From NCBI RefSeq assembly GCF_010093595.1, contig NW_022985451.1, positions 385,710 through 449,709 on the forward strand: a stretch of 64,000 nucleotides of DNA, given 5' to 3'. Each line of letters begins with the position of its first letter. Within the stretch, counting starts at the first letter, position 1. A model generated the notes under the pieces. That model had not been told where the DNA came from and searched no databases. It saw only the letters and a list, made by a program, of their open reading frames with translations. This document shows, one piece after another, positions 10,601 to 21,863 of the stretch. A program made the position numbers and the translations under genes. The stretch is from Mytilinidion resinicola. Lineage: Eukaryota > Ascomycota > Dothideomycetes > Mytilinidiales > Mytilinidiaceae.

Positions 10601-12201
10601 AGCCCAATCGACTGGGATCTCACGACAACTGAAGCGCCAGCTGCGAGGAGAACAGGGTTGGCATCTGAAATTGGTGATGCGGTCGCAATATTTCCGGCTA
10701 GTGAGGCGACATTCCGTATTTGACGACCAGCAAAGTAGCGAAGTTGCTTGCGGAGTGCTTCCAAGACCATTGCTCGCTTTCCTAGCTTTGTGTAGATATC
10801 CTTGCACATCCTTTCCACCTCCGTCAATGGGGTGTTTGCAGAAAGGAGCAACTCCTCGGCAGTCTCTAGCGCACTGACGGATGGTAGCTTGGTTTGCTTG
10901 AGTTCCTTGATATCTGAGACATACACGGCCACAGCATAATCAGAATTCTTAAATCGAACCTCAACCTGAACTTCACTCGCACCTCCAACAAGCTTCGCAG
11001 ATGGGTACACACCCTTCAACTGGGTCAACTGATCTAGTGTAACTGGCCGGAACCATACCTTCCTGCCATTTCCGTAGCACAGAGGTTTTGGTTCGTATCT
11101 CCAGAGAGCAGGTGGGAATATAAGCTCAGTGCCTGGAGTATACTCCGCGAACTCGATTTGAGGTACTCCATTTTTTGAACCTGAAGTGGAAGCCTGGAGG
11201 CTGGTCTCTGTCTTGATGCCTTCGGGATGGCTCTTACTGGTATCTTTGACATCGTTTTCTCGAGACTTGAGAGGCAGAGCATATGTGGTGCCACTGACTT
11301 CTGCGTCCTGTACTGGCTCTTTCGTGATTGCAATATTAGCCGGAATACCCTCTTCCTCGGACAATGACGATGGTTCTGTCGATGGACTGCTGCACTCGGA
11401 TTTGCTGTCGGCGGAGCTACCGTCGGAAGGAGTATCGCGGCAGCAGCCTCCCGGCCTTCCACAAGAACCTTTCGAAGGCTTTCTGCTTCCGTCTTGAACC
11501 AGGCCGGTGATATCCACCGCCTCAACAGAGTCACTAAGAGCTGTGGACTCTTCTACTAACTGGCCTTTGAGGTCCTCGGTGATAAAGGTCTTCGCGGCCT
11601 GGAGAATAGGCTTGTAGCCGGTGCACCGGCAGAGGTTTCCGTCTAAGTGGCCTTCCAGCTCAATGTCTCGGGCAGAGAGATGGAATTTTTTGGTTTCGAC
11701 ATTGTAGGAGTTCCTGACGAGGGCGTACAGGGACATTACGATGCCAGGGGTGCAGAAGCCGCATTGCGATCCATGCATCTTTGCTATCCGTTCTTGAAGG
11801 GGATGAGGGTTCGCCAAACTCCCAATTCCTTCCACTGTGATGACATGTTTACCGTCGATTCCGACGAGAGGAAACAGACAGGCATTTACGGCGAGATGGA
11901 TGATCTTTCGTTGATCCTGCGACTCTTTGACCTGGAGAACGACGGTGCAGGCTCCACATCCGCCCTCTCCGCAGCCCAACTTCGTTCCTTTTAGGCTCTT
12001 TTGGGCTCGGATGTAATCAAGCAGTGTCCAGTGCGGATTAGGGTTGGAGAGTATGACTTTCTTGCCATTGAGGTAGAAGTTGAGGTCGGGAGAGGTGTAT
12101 GTTGACTCGATCAAAGGAGTTAGCGACTCGGCCGCCGTCAATGCCCTCGGTGGGTCCGCCAGCGGTTTTGGAGGGGTGGGCAGTTCCATCTCTTTCATCA
12201 A
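7615..12201 (-). CDS. XDH: Xanthine dehydrogenase (purine hydroxylase I), 1494 aa
   Basis: Oxidises hypoxanthine to xanthine and uric acid using 2Fe-2S, FAD and molybdopterin. Three exons (12201-9449, 9395-8141, 8091-7615) join in frame to 1494 codons. Plant-type ferredoxin Cys ligands lie at about residues 77, 82, 85 and 108 (GCGEGGCGAC), and the second cluster at 147, 150, 191 and 193 (CGFCTPG, CRCTGY). The FAD domain follows (GRQIRNVASLAGNIATASP). The Mo domain shows GGAFGGKESRS, FRGFGAPQG, GGTEMGQGLYTKM and the catalytic Glu motif GIGEPPLF near the C-terminus. It is about 130 aa longer than the roughly 1360-aa fungal enzymes I know, because a Ser-rich linker (about 215-350) separates the Fe-S and FAD domains. 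The product is expected to be cytosolic. Fungal homologues are induced by purines and repressed by nitrogen metabolites. Confidence 0.95.
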
Positions 12202-12622
12202 CCTCTTGTGTGCGGTGGACTTGGTGTTGATTTCTCAAAGATCCTCATCTCTCGAACACGACATGGACTTTGTGCCTATCGCCACCGCAGTCGAGACCCC
12301 TCGTCGTGCTGACACAGGTGCTTCCACTGCTGCTGGTCGCGCATCCAATCTGCTGCACCAAGCTGCCCACTTAAGCTAAGTGCCGGGTGGCATCCCACTT
12401 TCCACCACCTCTGCTACCCCATCTTCGCCGCACCGTCAACCTGCATCCGCCTAGACACGGCCTCCACCAAAGAACGGACGGGATGGCGCCGCTACGTGAC
12501 GTGCTACTGCATGCACGTAAAGAGTGCCAACACGGCTGCTCAAAGGGTTTGGAATTTTTTGTGTGATCTACTCCGTCTTCTTTCAATTCCACTTTCTCAG
12601 CTTTCTTGCACGACTGTTCATT
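12202..12622. promoter_or_regulatory. Shared 421-bp divergent promoter of XDH and the OYE gene
   Basis: The two genes are transcribed away from each other with 421 bp between start codons. The interval has no coding potential and must carry both promoters. I see no decisive operator; GATA-type sites would be expected for a nitrogen-controlled purine gene, but their assignment here would be guesswork. Confidence 0.6.
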
Positions 12623-13953
<1,331 letters not shown>

Positions 13954-14080
13954 GCATTTCTGGGCTTTCATGCCGACTCGATGAAGGGCAAGCGTGGACC
14001 TATAGTGGGCATAAGTAAGGATACCATGGTCCGGTCATCTTCGACCGTGTAGACAGGATAGGCAGCATAAACAATCGGAG

Positions 14081-15262
14081 TTATATCTTACCACTCAAGC
14101 TCTCCAAAATCGCTTCTTCTGATTGCGTCGCGACTTCCACCCCCTCTCTTAACAAAAACTCAGCCTTGAGACCGTAATGATCAGTGACAAATTCCACCTC
14201 TTCCTCGGCTTTCATCTTTGCCTTGATAGCCTCATCCTCCACCATGACACCCATTCCAATCCTCTCCAAGCTTTGGACTCCCACCTCGCCGCAGAACACC
14301 ACCTTATCCAGCCGCGTCGGCCCAAACCGCTTTGCCATGTTCTCCTCACTCTGATATCCCCACGTCATCCCCTCTACTGCTCCCTCTACACCTCCGAGGT
14401 CCAAATAAGCATCTTTGAACCCATTCTCTTTCGGTAACGCACGATCATACTCGCGATTCGCATTCATATCCCCCGCCACAATCCCAGCAACACAGTCCCC
14501 ATCCCTAACCCACCTTCCCAACGCCGCCATCTGCAATGGCCGCATAGGCGGATTCGAAGCCATAGAGTCTAGATGCACGTTGACAGCCCGCAGCGTCCTC
14601 TCTTCCACCTTATCAACATCCACATCTTCCCCGTTCTTCCCCTTTAGTTGAGCTTGCAGCACAACATCAACGCCCAACCCATCCCTCTGATACTCACTCA
14701 CAAACCTCAACCGCGCCACCCTCGCTATCTTCACCCTCCGATCTACTAGCGTCACAGTGCCGTAACTGCTCCCGTCCCAGGTGGCTGGCGTGCAGTCCGT
14801 CATCGCAAAATGGGCCCGGATCCACGGCGTTTCGCTGAGCTGCTTGAGATCCAAGGCTGTCATTTCCTGGAGGAGGATGAGGACGGCTGTGGTGGATGGG
14901 AGGGGGGAGAAGAGGGCTGAGAGGTGGTTTAGGGCGGAGGCGAGGCGGGCGGAGCCGTGGGAGGCCATGAAGTCGATGTTCCATGTTAGGAGGGTGAGGG
15001 AGGTGATGGGGGATGGCGGTGAGGGTGGGGTTTCAACATCGGATAGTGGCGGGGATGGTTTTGGGGATTTCTGATGGGTGCTGAGGATTGTTGCATGCCA
15101 TGTACCCGCATTGAAGTAGTATAGGGGCTGAGGTTGGGGGGTGCGTTGGAGTTGGTTTGCGGTGAGCTTTTCGATTAAGGATTGCTTTGCGGGAGGGAGT
15201 GTTGAGGACATGGTGGTTGGAGTGATTTTCGCGGGTTGAAGAGAGCAGTTGAAGGGGAACAC
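14081..15262 (-). CDS. Endonuclease/exonuclease/phosphatase-fold protein (about 376-393 aa)
   Basis: Intronless. The frame opens with a Met at 15262, but a second Met at 15211 (MSSTLPPAKQSL) is the more natural start and gives 376 aa. EEP-fold motifs occur in order: LTWNIDF, the metal-binding Glu in LLQEM, NVHLDS, the catalytic VAGDMNAN, and the C-terminal VTDHYGL in place of the usual SDHxP. DKVVF lies between. The arrangement and the LTWNID opening are closest to TDP2-like (tyrosyl-DNA phosphodiesterase 2) members in fungi, but the family also includes phosphatases and nucleases, so the substrate is left open. The N-terminal 80 residues are Pro/Ser-rich and probably disordered. It converges with the OYE gene. 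Confidence 0.82.
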   Translation of the reverse strand: MFPFNCSLQPAKITPTTMSSTLPPAKQSLIEKLTANQLQRTPQPQPLYYFNAGTWHATILSTHQKSPKPSPPLSDVETPPSPPSPITSLTLLTWNIDFMASHGSARLASALNHLSALFSPLPSTTAVLILLQEMTALDLKQLSETPWIRAHFAMTDCTPATWDGSSYGTVTLVDRRVKIARVARLRFVSEYQRDGLGVDVVLQAQLKGKNGEDVDVDKVEERTLRAVNVHLDSMASNPPMRPLQMAALGRWVRDGDCVAGIVAGDMNANREYDRALPKENGFKDAYLDLGGVEGAVEGMTWGYQSEENMAKRFGPTRLDKVVFCGEVGVQSLERIGMGVMVEDEAIKAKMKAEEEVEFVTDHYGLKAEFLLREGVEVATQSEEAILESLSGKI

Positions 15263-15823
15263 GAGAATACTGAGATTCTTGAGCTTTTGATGTGATAACT
15301 TGAATATCTGAAGAAAAAGTTGACGGATTAGGCAACACTATGCCGTTCTGACTGATCACGTGTGGGGTTGCGCCATTCTACTCTTTTCAGCAAAACGAGT
15401 AGTGATAGTTGGCAGATAAGTGTTTTGGAATGAACGGTTAGACGCTACATTTAATCGTGGCGAAGTTGGGGATGTGCTAAGGTTGCTCCGAAAAGAAAGT
15501 GAATCTTCGAAGTGCAGGAGTCCCTCGGCTTCTCCGTAACAAGCCAGACTACATGGTGGAGTCTTCAATCTTGAACCTACTGAACATCCATCATCACGAC
15601 AACAAATCATCACGATATGGATACAACCGCATCTCATACCAAGTGTTCCGACAGCTCTACAAGCATTTGGGAGATTGAAAGCTTAAATTCGGATCAATAT
15701 CTATCCTTCATCATTGGCATTGCACCATGTCCGCAGCCATGCTCCTGACACCGCGAAAAATTACTATCATTTCTCGATCGCCTCTATCAATCAGAAATGT
15801 CGAAAAATTGGCTAAGGTGCAGC
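15263..15823. other. Intergenic between two minus-strand genes
   Basis: Upstream region of the EEP-fold gene and 3' flank of the F-box gene. Small open frames here show no domain character. Confidence 0.5.
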
Positions 15824-18089
15824 CTAGGAAGTGCCATCTTTCGGGAGCAAAGATCGCAGCTTTCCCTGGGGTTTTCTTCTCCTTGTCTGTCGATAATGTT
15901 GAGTTGGAGGAGGTATGGCTGCAAACAAGAAATCTGGTCTAAACGCAAATAGTGGATGTGTAGTCGGAGGTTCGTTGACACATAACACTTGACGTGGAGG
16001 GCCATCGGCTGATCGCATACTCTGCGCAAGTAGGTCACTGCGTGGAGGTGGGATCCAGGTTTGAGAGCCTTTTACCGCAATGTCTTTGAAGCATAGTAAG
16101 GTATGGTGAGTCCTTGAACCGTACGTCGCATTTAGGTCATGTCGTAAACGCTCTTCAAACTCCTCCAGCTCTAGGCGTTTGACCACAGCCTGGGTTTTCT
16201 CATCTGAGGCCCTCTCTTCTTCCACCAGGAATCTGCGTTGCCAACGTGTCATAGAGCCACTATCGTTGTTTCGTTCGTTGGAAAATATCGCGCCAACAGA
16301 CACAGTGAGCTTTTCTAGGCGAAGGCGGGACGATGACGACCGAAGATCGTTCCAAATTTGCCGGCACCTTTGGTCGGAGACTGGTTCTCGGAAAGTACTC
16401 TGGTTGGATTTCTCCAGTTCGACAAGAAGCTCGAGGTTTCTAATAAACCACAACGATCTGGAGACGCAGTGTAGGTATTTGAGCAGCTGTATTTTTTATA
16501 TCGTCAGCCATACTACCGCTAAACAACTGATATAGTGTTCGTCACGGTCTGTGCATCCTTGTTTGCAGGTATCTGACGCGCTTCCACACATCTTAAAAAA
16601 TCGCGCTTACCTCAGCGTCCTTATAAGGGACATCAATAGCGAGGTCACGGAGACGAGGGCAAGCCTCTCCTAGTAACCTCAAAGCCATCACGCTGATGAT
16701 AGACCTGGGAGATGGGCCCAAATTACCCGGTTCATTCTCGTGAAGTGTAAGAGAGCGTAAGGACCGGCCAAGGTGGCTGAACAGATCTTTGTCGGTCTCC
16801 TCGTCACCAGAAGCTATGACCGGGAGGCCATTCCAAAGCTCAAGATATTCCAGGTTAAACTGCGAAAACAGCAATGATCTAATACTATCGAAGTCAGGCT
16901 CCCTTCTGCATGACTTGTCTACCTGGAGGTAAGATGTATCAAGTCGAAGTGTCAAGGCTTGAAGTTGGACATCCTCGGACGCAATAACGCCGAGCAGAGT
17001 TGGGCAGGTGAAATGAACGTCCCGGAGATGCTTCCAGGAGATACACTTCCCAAGCTGAACTTCTCCAAGATGAAGTAGAGTCTGTTGGTCAGGGCCGCAC
17101 ATGCACATATTGGTAAGGCCTAGCTTTCTTAGCCGTAGCGGACCTCGAGCGGAATCGAAGGAATCAGTCATCCAGCGGAAGTCCGTGAGGATAGTAAAGT
17201 CATCGTCATCGTGCGGTGACCACTCGTGTCGTGGATAGATTCTGCCTGCGGCATGGATTTGAAGACTTCTCAGCGGTGATTCCGATATCAGTTTTCCAAG
17301 CAATCGAAGTATACCATTCTCGTTCGAAGCGTCGTCCCAAGCTGGCACCACTACTCCGAGACTCATTAAATGTGTCGCAATCGATCGCAAACCCGACACA
17401 CTTTTCAGCGTCTGTATAGAAGGGAAGGTGATGTCCCCGGAACTACGATCTCCGAAATCCTCAGCCCGGAGCTGTAAATGTACACGGCAGTCGGCATGTC
17501 TGCGTAAGGCGTCAAGGATGCACTCTGGAACACGGGGCTTGGCGGCCCAACTGCTTAAGCATTAGCCATCCTGAGCATTGACGTCGCTGCGCTGGGCACG
17601 TACGTGAAGCTCGAAAGCGGCAGCTTTGGAATCAGAGCAGCGAGTTGATTGAGCTGTGCCCATGTGAGGTCGCTCCGACGCTCTAGATACCCGTATTGTC
17701 CACGATTGAGATCTCGGAACCGATAATCCGGAAAAGTTTCGATTCGATGGACTGGAAGAAAGCCTGAGCGATAGACGTCCGAGACACAAATGCGATGGAG
17801 CCGTTGCTGGAATCGCAAGTCATGCTCAATTCGTTGGAAGAGTGGAACGTTGCGTGCGTGCGACCCTGGACTTAGGACGATGTGGTCGATGTCGCCCTCT
17901 AGTATACGTTGAGCTATTTGATGCCAAGTTTTGCATACAAGCGTCGCGTTGAGAATGCTGGGTCGATCAAATGACCAGATCTAAACCACGACGTCCTATC
18001 AGTCCTCGACCTAGGCAAACACTAACTTTTCTCGGGGAGCATGCCTTCTGAAGAATGTAGTAGAGAACATCTGCGCTAACTCGTTCCAT
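15824..18089 (-). CDS. F-box/LRR-like protein (680 aa, four-exon model)
   Basis: Exons 18089-18027, 17980-17604, 17550-16611 and 16486-15824 join with matching phases into 680 codons. The N-terminus (MERVSADVLYYILQKACS, then ILNATLVCKTWHQIAQRIL) is a degenerate F-box. The segment VPECILDALRRHADCRVHL is typical of fungal F-box proteins just before their leucine-rich region. Leu-rich stretches follow (LEYLELWNGLPV, LRSLTLHENEP, LLGEACPRLRDLAIDV). By family it would be an SCF ubiquitin-ligase substrate adaptor; the substrate is unknown. The last 100 residues are Pro/Arg-rich and the exact 3' end is less certain. Such genes are numerous and fast-evolving in Pezizomycotina. Confidence 0.65.
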
Positions 18090-18804
18090 AACGACACAGT
18101 ACTTGTTGGCACCAAAAGATAGGTAAAGTATATGTTGAGAGTATGTTATAGAGGAAAAGCGGACGAGGGGTGAGCATTATAGTGCGGAGCATGGCTGCGC
18201 CTCTGCGGCGTAGTACACTGAGCCTGCAGTTGACCTCATGTGGGAGGACAACCCCACCAAAAGGTGTTGTAGCTTCACCTGTACCTTTGTACGGAGATTG
18301 GAAGACTTAAAGAAGAAAATGGGGCATGGCCGGATTTCCTTCCTAGTCAGGACAGGTAGCGGGTGTCTCCGCTTGCATTTCCGACGGCGACATGGTCGCA
18401 AATGAGTTTCCTTCCTTCGAATCCCACTGCCTGGCTAGCAGCACACCATGCGATCTTCAACCGCAGAGACTACGAAACTACCAGAAATGAAGGTATCTAT
18501 TAAAAGATTCCGATGCGATTAAGCTAGCTTGAGAAGTAGCGGAGTCACCATCGCCTGCTAGAGAAGACTAAATTCTAGCGAAACCTGGCTTTAGGATTCT
18601 TTTATTCAAGGGTAGACTATCCCTGTCGACACTGCCTAGCCCAAATCCTGCGTGATAGTGCGTGGCTCAGCCTCGTTGCTATTCGAGTGTTCGGGTACTT
18701 TAAGTACGCATGCCCTCTGATTACAAGGCGCAACAGCGACAAGTATCAACTTTTTCTACTTCTAATCCTCAAACTTCAGTTGCGGGATCCCGCCTCACGG
18801 AACC
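18090..18804. other. Intergenic, divergent promoters
   Basis: Separates the F-box/LRR gene (minus) from the secreted GPI-type protein (plus). No gene recognised. Confidence 0.5.
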
Positions 18805-20041
18805 ATGCGATGCGCAATTACCTATGCTCTGGCTGTGTTGTTACTCCTACAAAGTACGACAAATGCGACCTCCGGGATTAACACAGACGACTGGCTGGTA
18901 TTCCAGAACAAGGACCTAACATTGGCCGGCACGACCGACCAAACACTAGGAATCGACTATGCAGGTGGCATACGAATGTACGGCTATGCTGGTACTCACT
19001 TTACCGGCGCGACCATCTGGAAGTTGATCAAGGGGACCATCGAGGGAGAATACACCCTTCACGCATACAACAATTTGAACAACATCCTAGCAGTAGCTGG
19101 TAATAACACGGATGACTACGTCCCACATATGTATCCCAGCCAGTATGTCTCGCCCTTCATAGGGGACCCAATCGGGAGCTGGCAGATTACTCAATACGAT
19201 GATGGATCGTATGCCTTCTTCGTTCCTGGCACAAACTCAGGGCTATCTCTCGCCATAAGAAGCGACAATATAGCTGAGATTTCGTCGGATTGGGAGAACG
19301 GGAGCCCGCGCCACATATGGTACCCGCAAGTTGCAATTGTAACTTCGTCAATCGAGACAACCATTACTTTTACGTCTACGTCCTTCCTACCCGGGGCAAC
19401 AGGCACCGCCGCAACAGTGACTGTCGGAGCAGGAACCACAACAGCTTATTCAGTGCAGTCTCTCACAGTGACGGAGGTAATCCATCTGTTTTCTTTTCAG
19501 ATTCCAATTCGATTCTATGCCATCTACGCGTTCCTGATATTCTCATGTCGTCTTATCTACGACCTTTTCTTAAGACCCTTTATATTGTGAATGGCACACC
19601 GAAGAGAAGCTAATCTACTTATCACAGACGGTTACAGTAAATGCAAACGCCCGGCGTCAACTCCGCAAACGCAGCGATCCTACCCTTACTTCCTTTATCA
19701 CTTCAACAGCCTACGAGACAGTAACTAAGATCATTAGCGGTATAATCACGATTACCGAAGATCCAGTCACCATCGTCGCCGTAAAGACCAGCCTAATCAC
19801 AGAGACCTATACCGAAACGGTTGGCCACTCGCCTTCCAGCGCCTCCGGAGCGCCTCCAAGTAGCGGCTCGTCGCCTGCGACTGCGGCTACTACGCCAGCA
19901 AGTACAGCTCTAAAATCCCCAACATCGTCTACGTCCGTGGTCGCGACCTCGACCTCTGCCGCTGGACCGAACCGCTTTGGGACACCCGGCCTTCCATTGG
20001 GTAGCTCTTTCGCTTTACTTCTCGCGGTCTGGGCATTCTAG
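18805..20041 (+). CDS. Secreted, probably GPI-anchored Ser/Thr-rich protein (361 aa)
   Basis: Two exons (18805-19476 and 19628-20041) join in phase 0; the 151-nt intron is long for this window. The N-terminus is a signal peptide (hydrophobic core AVLLLLQS, likely cut near TTNA). The ectodomain has repeated Trp/Tyr-Gly motifs and no family I recognise. A Thr-rich region (TTITFTSTSF, TVTVGAGTTT) leads to a Ser/Ala/Pro-rich stalk. The C-terminus (GSSFALLLAVWAF) is a short hydrophobic tail following a small-residue segment, typical of a GPI attachment signal. A dibasic run (ARRQLRKRS) early in exon 2 could be a Kex2 site. It is probably a cell-surface or wall protein. Function unknown. Confidence 0.75.
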
Positions 20042-20238
20042 GAGACTATGCGCATTCCCCACGCGTCTTTCAATGTAGGGAATATGGGTTGGCATGGAAG
20101 CATGTAAATAAGAAGCCACCACATATTCCATAATTTGCTTCGCACTTCCTTCTCCATTGACTACGTTAGCAATAAAAGCCCAGCCATCCGCACGAACATG
20201 ATCTAACACCCACTATTACGTGGATAGCACACCGAATA

Positions 20239-21032
20239 CTAGATAAGCCCATCCATTCCACTGACTTCCAGTGATCTTTCAATCTTCTTAAGAGAAAACG
20301 AATTTTCTCCGCTCTGAGTCTCCGGATGAACCCAAGCTCTGACGTCGACTCCATTAGTCATACTCTCGCGCAATGACGCTCGGCGCTGTTGAGTGGTTGT
20401 ACACCTACTGAACCGCTGCAGATATTGCCTAGTGCCAAAGGGCAAGACTCGCATATCGGACATCATGTCATAGTCCAACCATTGCCGATTAGCTCTCGGC
20501 CTCTTCTTCGCTTCTTTTATCACCGCAAAGAGCTCACCGATTCGCATGCATCCAGATATTGACTCGACCAAATATGTGCTATTACTTTTAGCTTTGGGTA
20601 GCCTCGAGAGTGTTCTTGGGAAAATGCTTCCTAGAACCGGCTTTGCGTTCCGTGATCCATGAATTCAATCTCCAGATATCGGCAAGGTGGCCGAGTCAGC
20701 AGCATCTTCGATGCAGATCCAGCATTGAACTTCTCACCGGCGAGATTGGTTTTGAATGACACCCGTGCTCTATGAGCGTATTCTCCGTCCCACGCAATGG
20801 AGTCGATATCGAAGAGTGATAGCATAGGGTTCAGCCCCCAGCCTTTCACTGGGTTGAGATATGCTGGAGCTGGCTTGTGCCATGAGTTTTTGAAGCGGCT
20901 TTGAGGAACGGATCACAGAGCGAAAGGTTCTTAATACGCGCTGTGGAGTAGGATGCGTGCTGGCGGGACTTGGAGAAGAATCAGTTCAAGGAGTTCGTAG
21001 GTTGATAGAACGCGGTGCGTTGCTAAAAGCAT
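20239..21032 (-). pseudogene. F-box protein pseudogene with frameshifts
   Basis: From an ATG at 21032 the minus frame gives an F-box start, LSTYELLELILLQVPPARIL. The next F-box part, QRVLRTFRSVIRSSKPLQKL, is in another frame. Then FDIDSIAWDGEYAHRARV and LLTRPPCRYLEIEF are in a third, and VLGSIFPRTLSRLPKAK to YLVESISGCMRIGELFAVI is in a fourth segment that ends at 20239. The order matches one fungal F-box protein of about 250-270 aa, but at least two indels must be undone to read it. It is probably dead; sequencing error is a less likely alternative given several independent breaks. Confidence 0.6.
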
Positions 21033-21863
21033 TTTGGAGAGATGTTAACTCTCAGGGCGAAGTGTACAGGTACGAAGAGATCCAAATGATCTGAAGATTG
21101 TTACAATGAGTGATAGTTTTCCCAGGCAGTGGCGTCGAGTCATGGACTACTCGCGGGGTATCTTTCACGAGTCGTGAGTCTTGCTGGCCTGAGCTCCTTC
21201 CATCCTTCTCGAGAACCCGTCTGATCCATCAATCTCTTCTCCATCCTCTATCCTCCATCCTAGCGATTGATAGACCAGATTTCATTCAGTATGTACATCA
21301 TTGTACTCATGTCGCCTCTCAAAGCATCCATCCCTTCTTTACCGTCTTCGTCAACCGAGATTTGGTATTTTAGCCACTGATGGACCATACGAATTCAGAT
21401 CGTGTGATAGTGGCGCTGGGTACCATAGCCCTTGCATCGGAAGCCTTATTACAACTACAGTAAAGACCCAAGAGCTGTTACTCGGTACTGGGAGCTACAT
21501 CATAGAAACCTCTTAAAAGAGTCTGTCTATAGATGTCTGCCACTGCGTGAAGGACTCTTGGGTTAATCGTAAACCAGCGCTAAGGCGCCTCACAGGACGT
21601 CTTCTCTCCCAGAAAGCTGCGGGGCAGTAGTTGAGGTGCGGATCCTACGAACTCGGAACAAGTGGGCTTCTCGATTATTGAAGAGTAACGCAAACCCCAC
21701 AATTGCCAGTCGGGAGGTAACACAAGCCCCTCATTGCTAACTGGGAGGTGGCTTATGGTAACACAAGCCCCCAATAGTCGATCGAGCGATTCACACGGTC
21801 CCCGATCGTTCATTCACACTTGAAGTTGCGCATAAAAAGTCCTTAGGTTTCTACATTGCTGAC
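21033..21863. other. Intergenic, no feature recognised
   Basis: Between the F-box relic and the broken HET gene. It holds a short near-repeat around 21698-21780 (variants of gggaggt followed by aacacaagccc). No coding potential supported. Confidence 0.45.
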
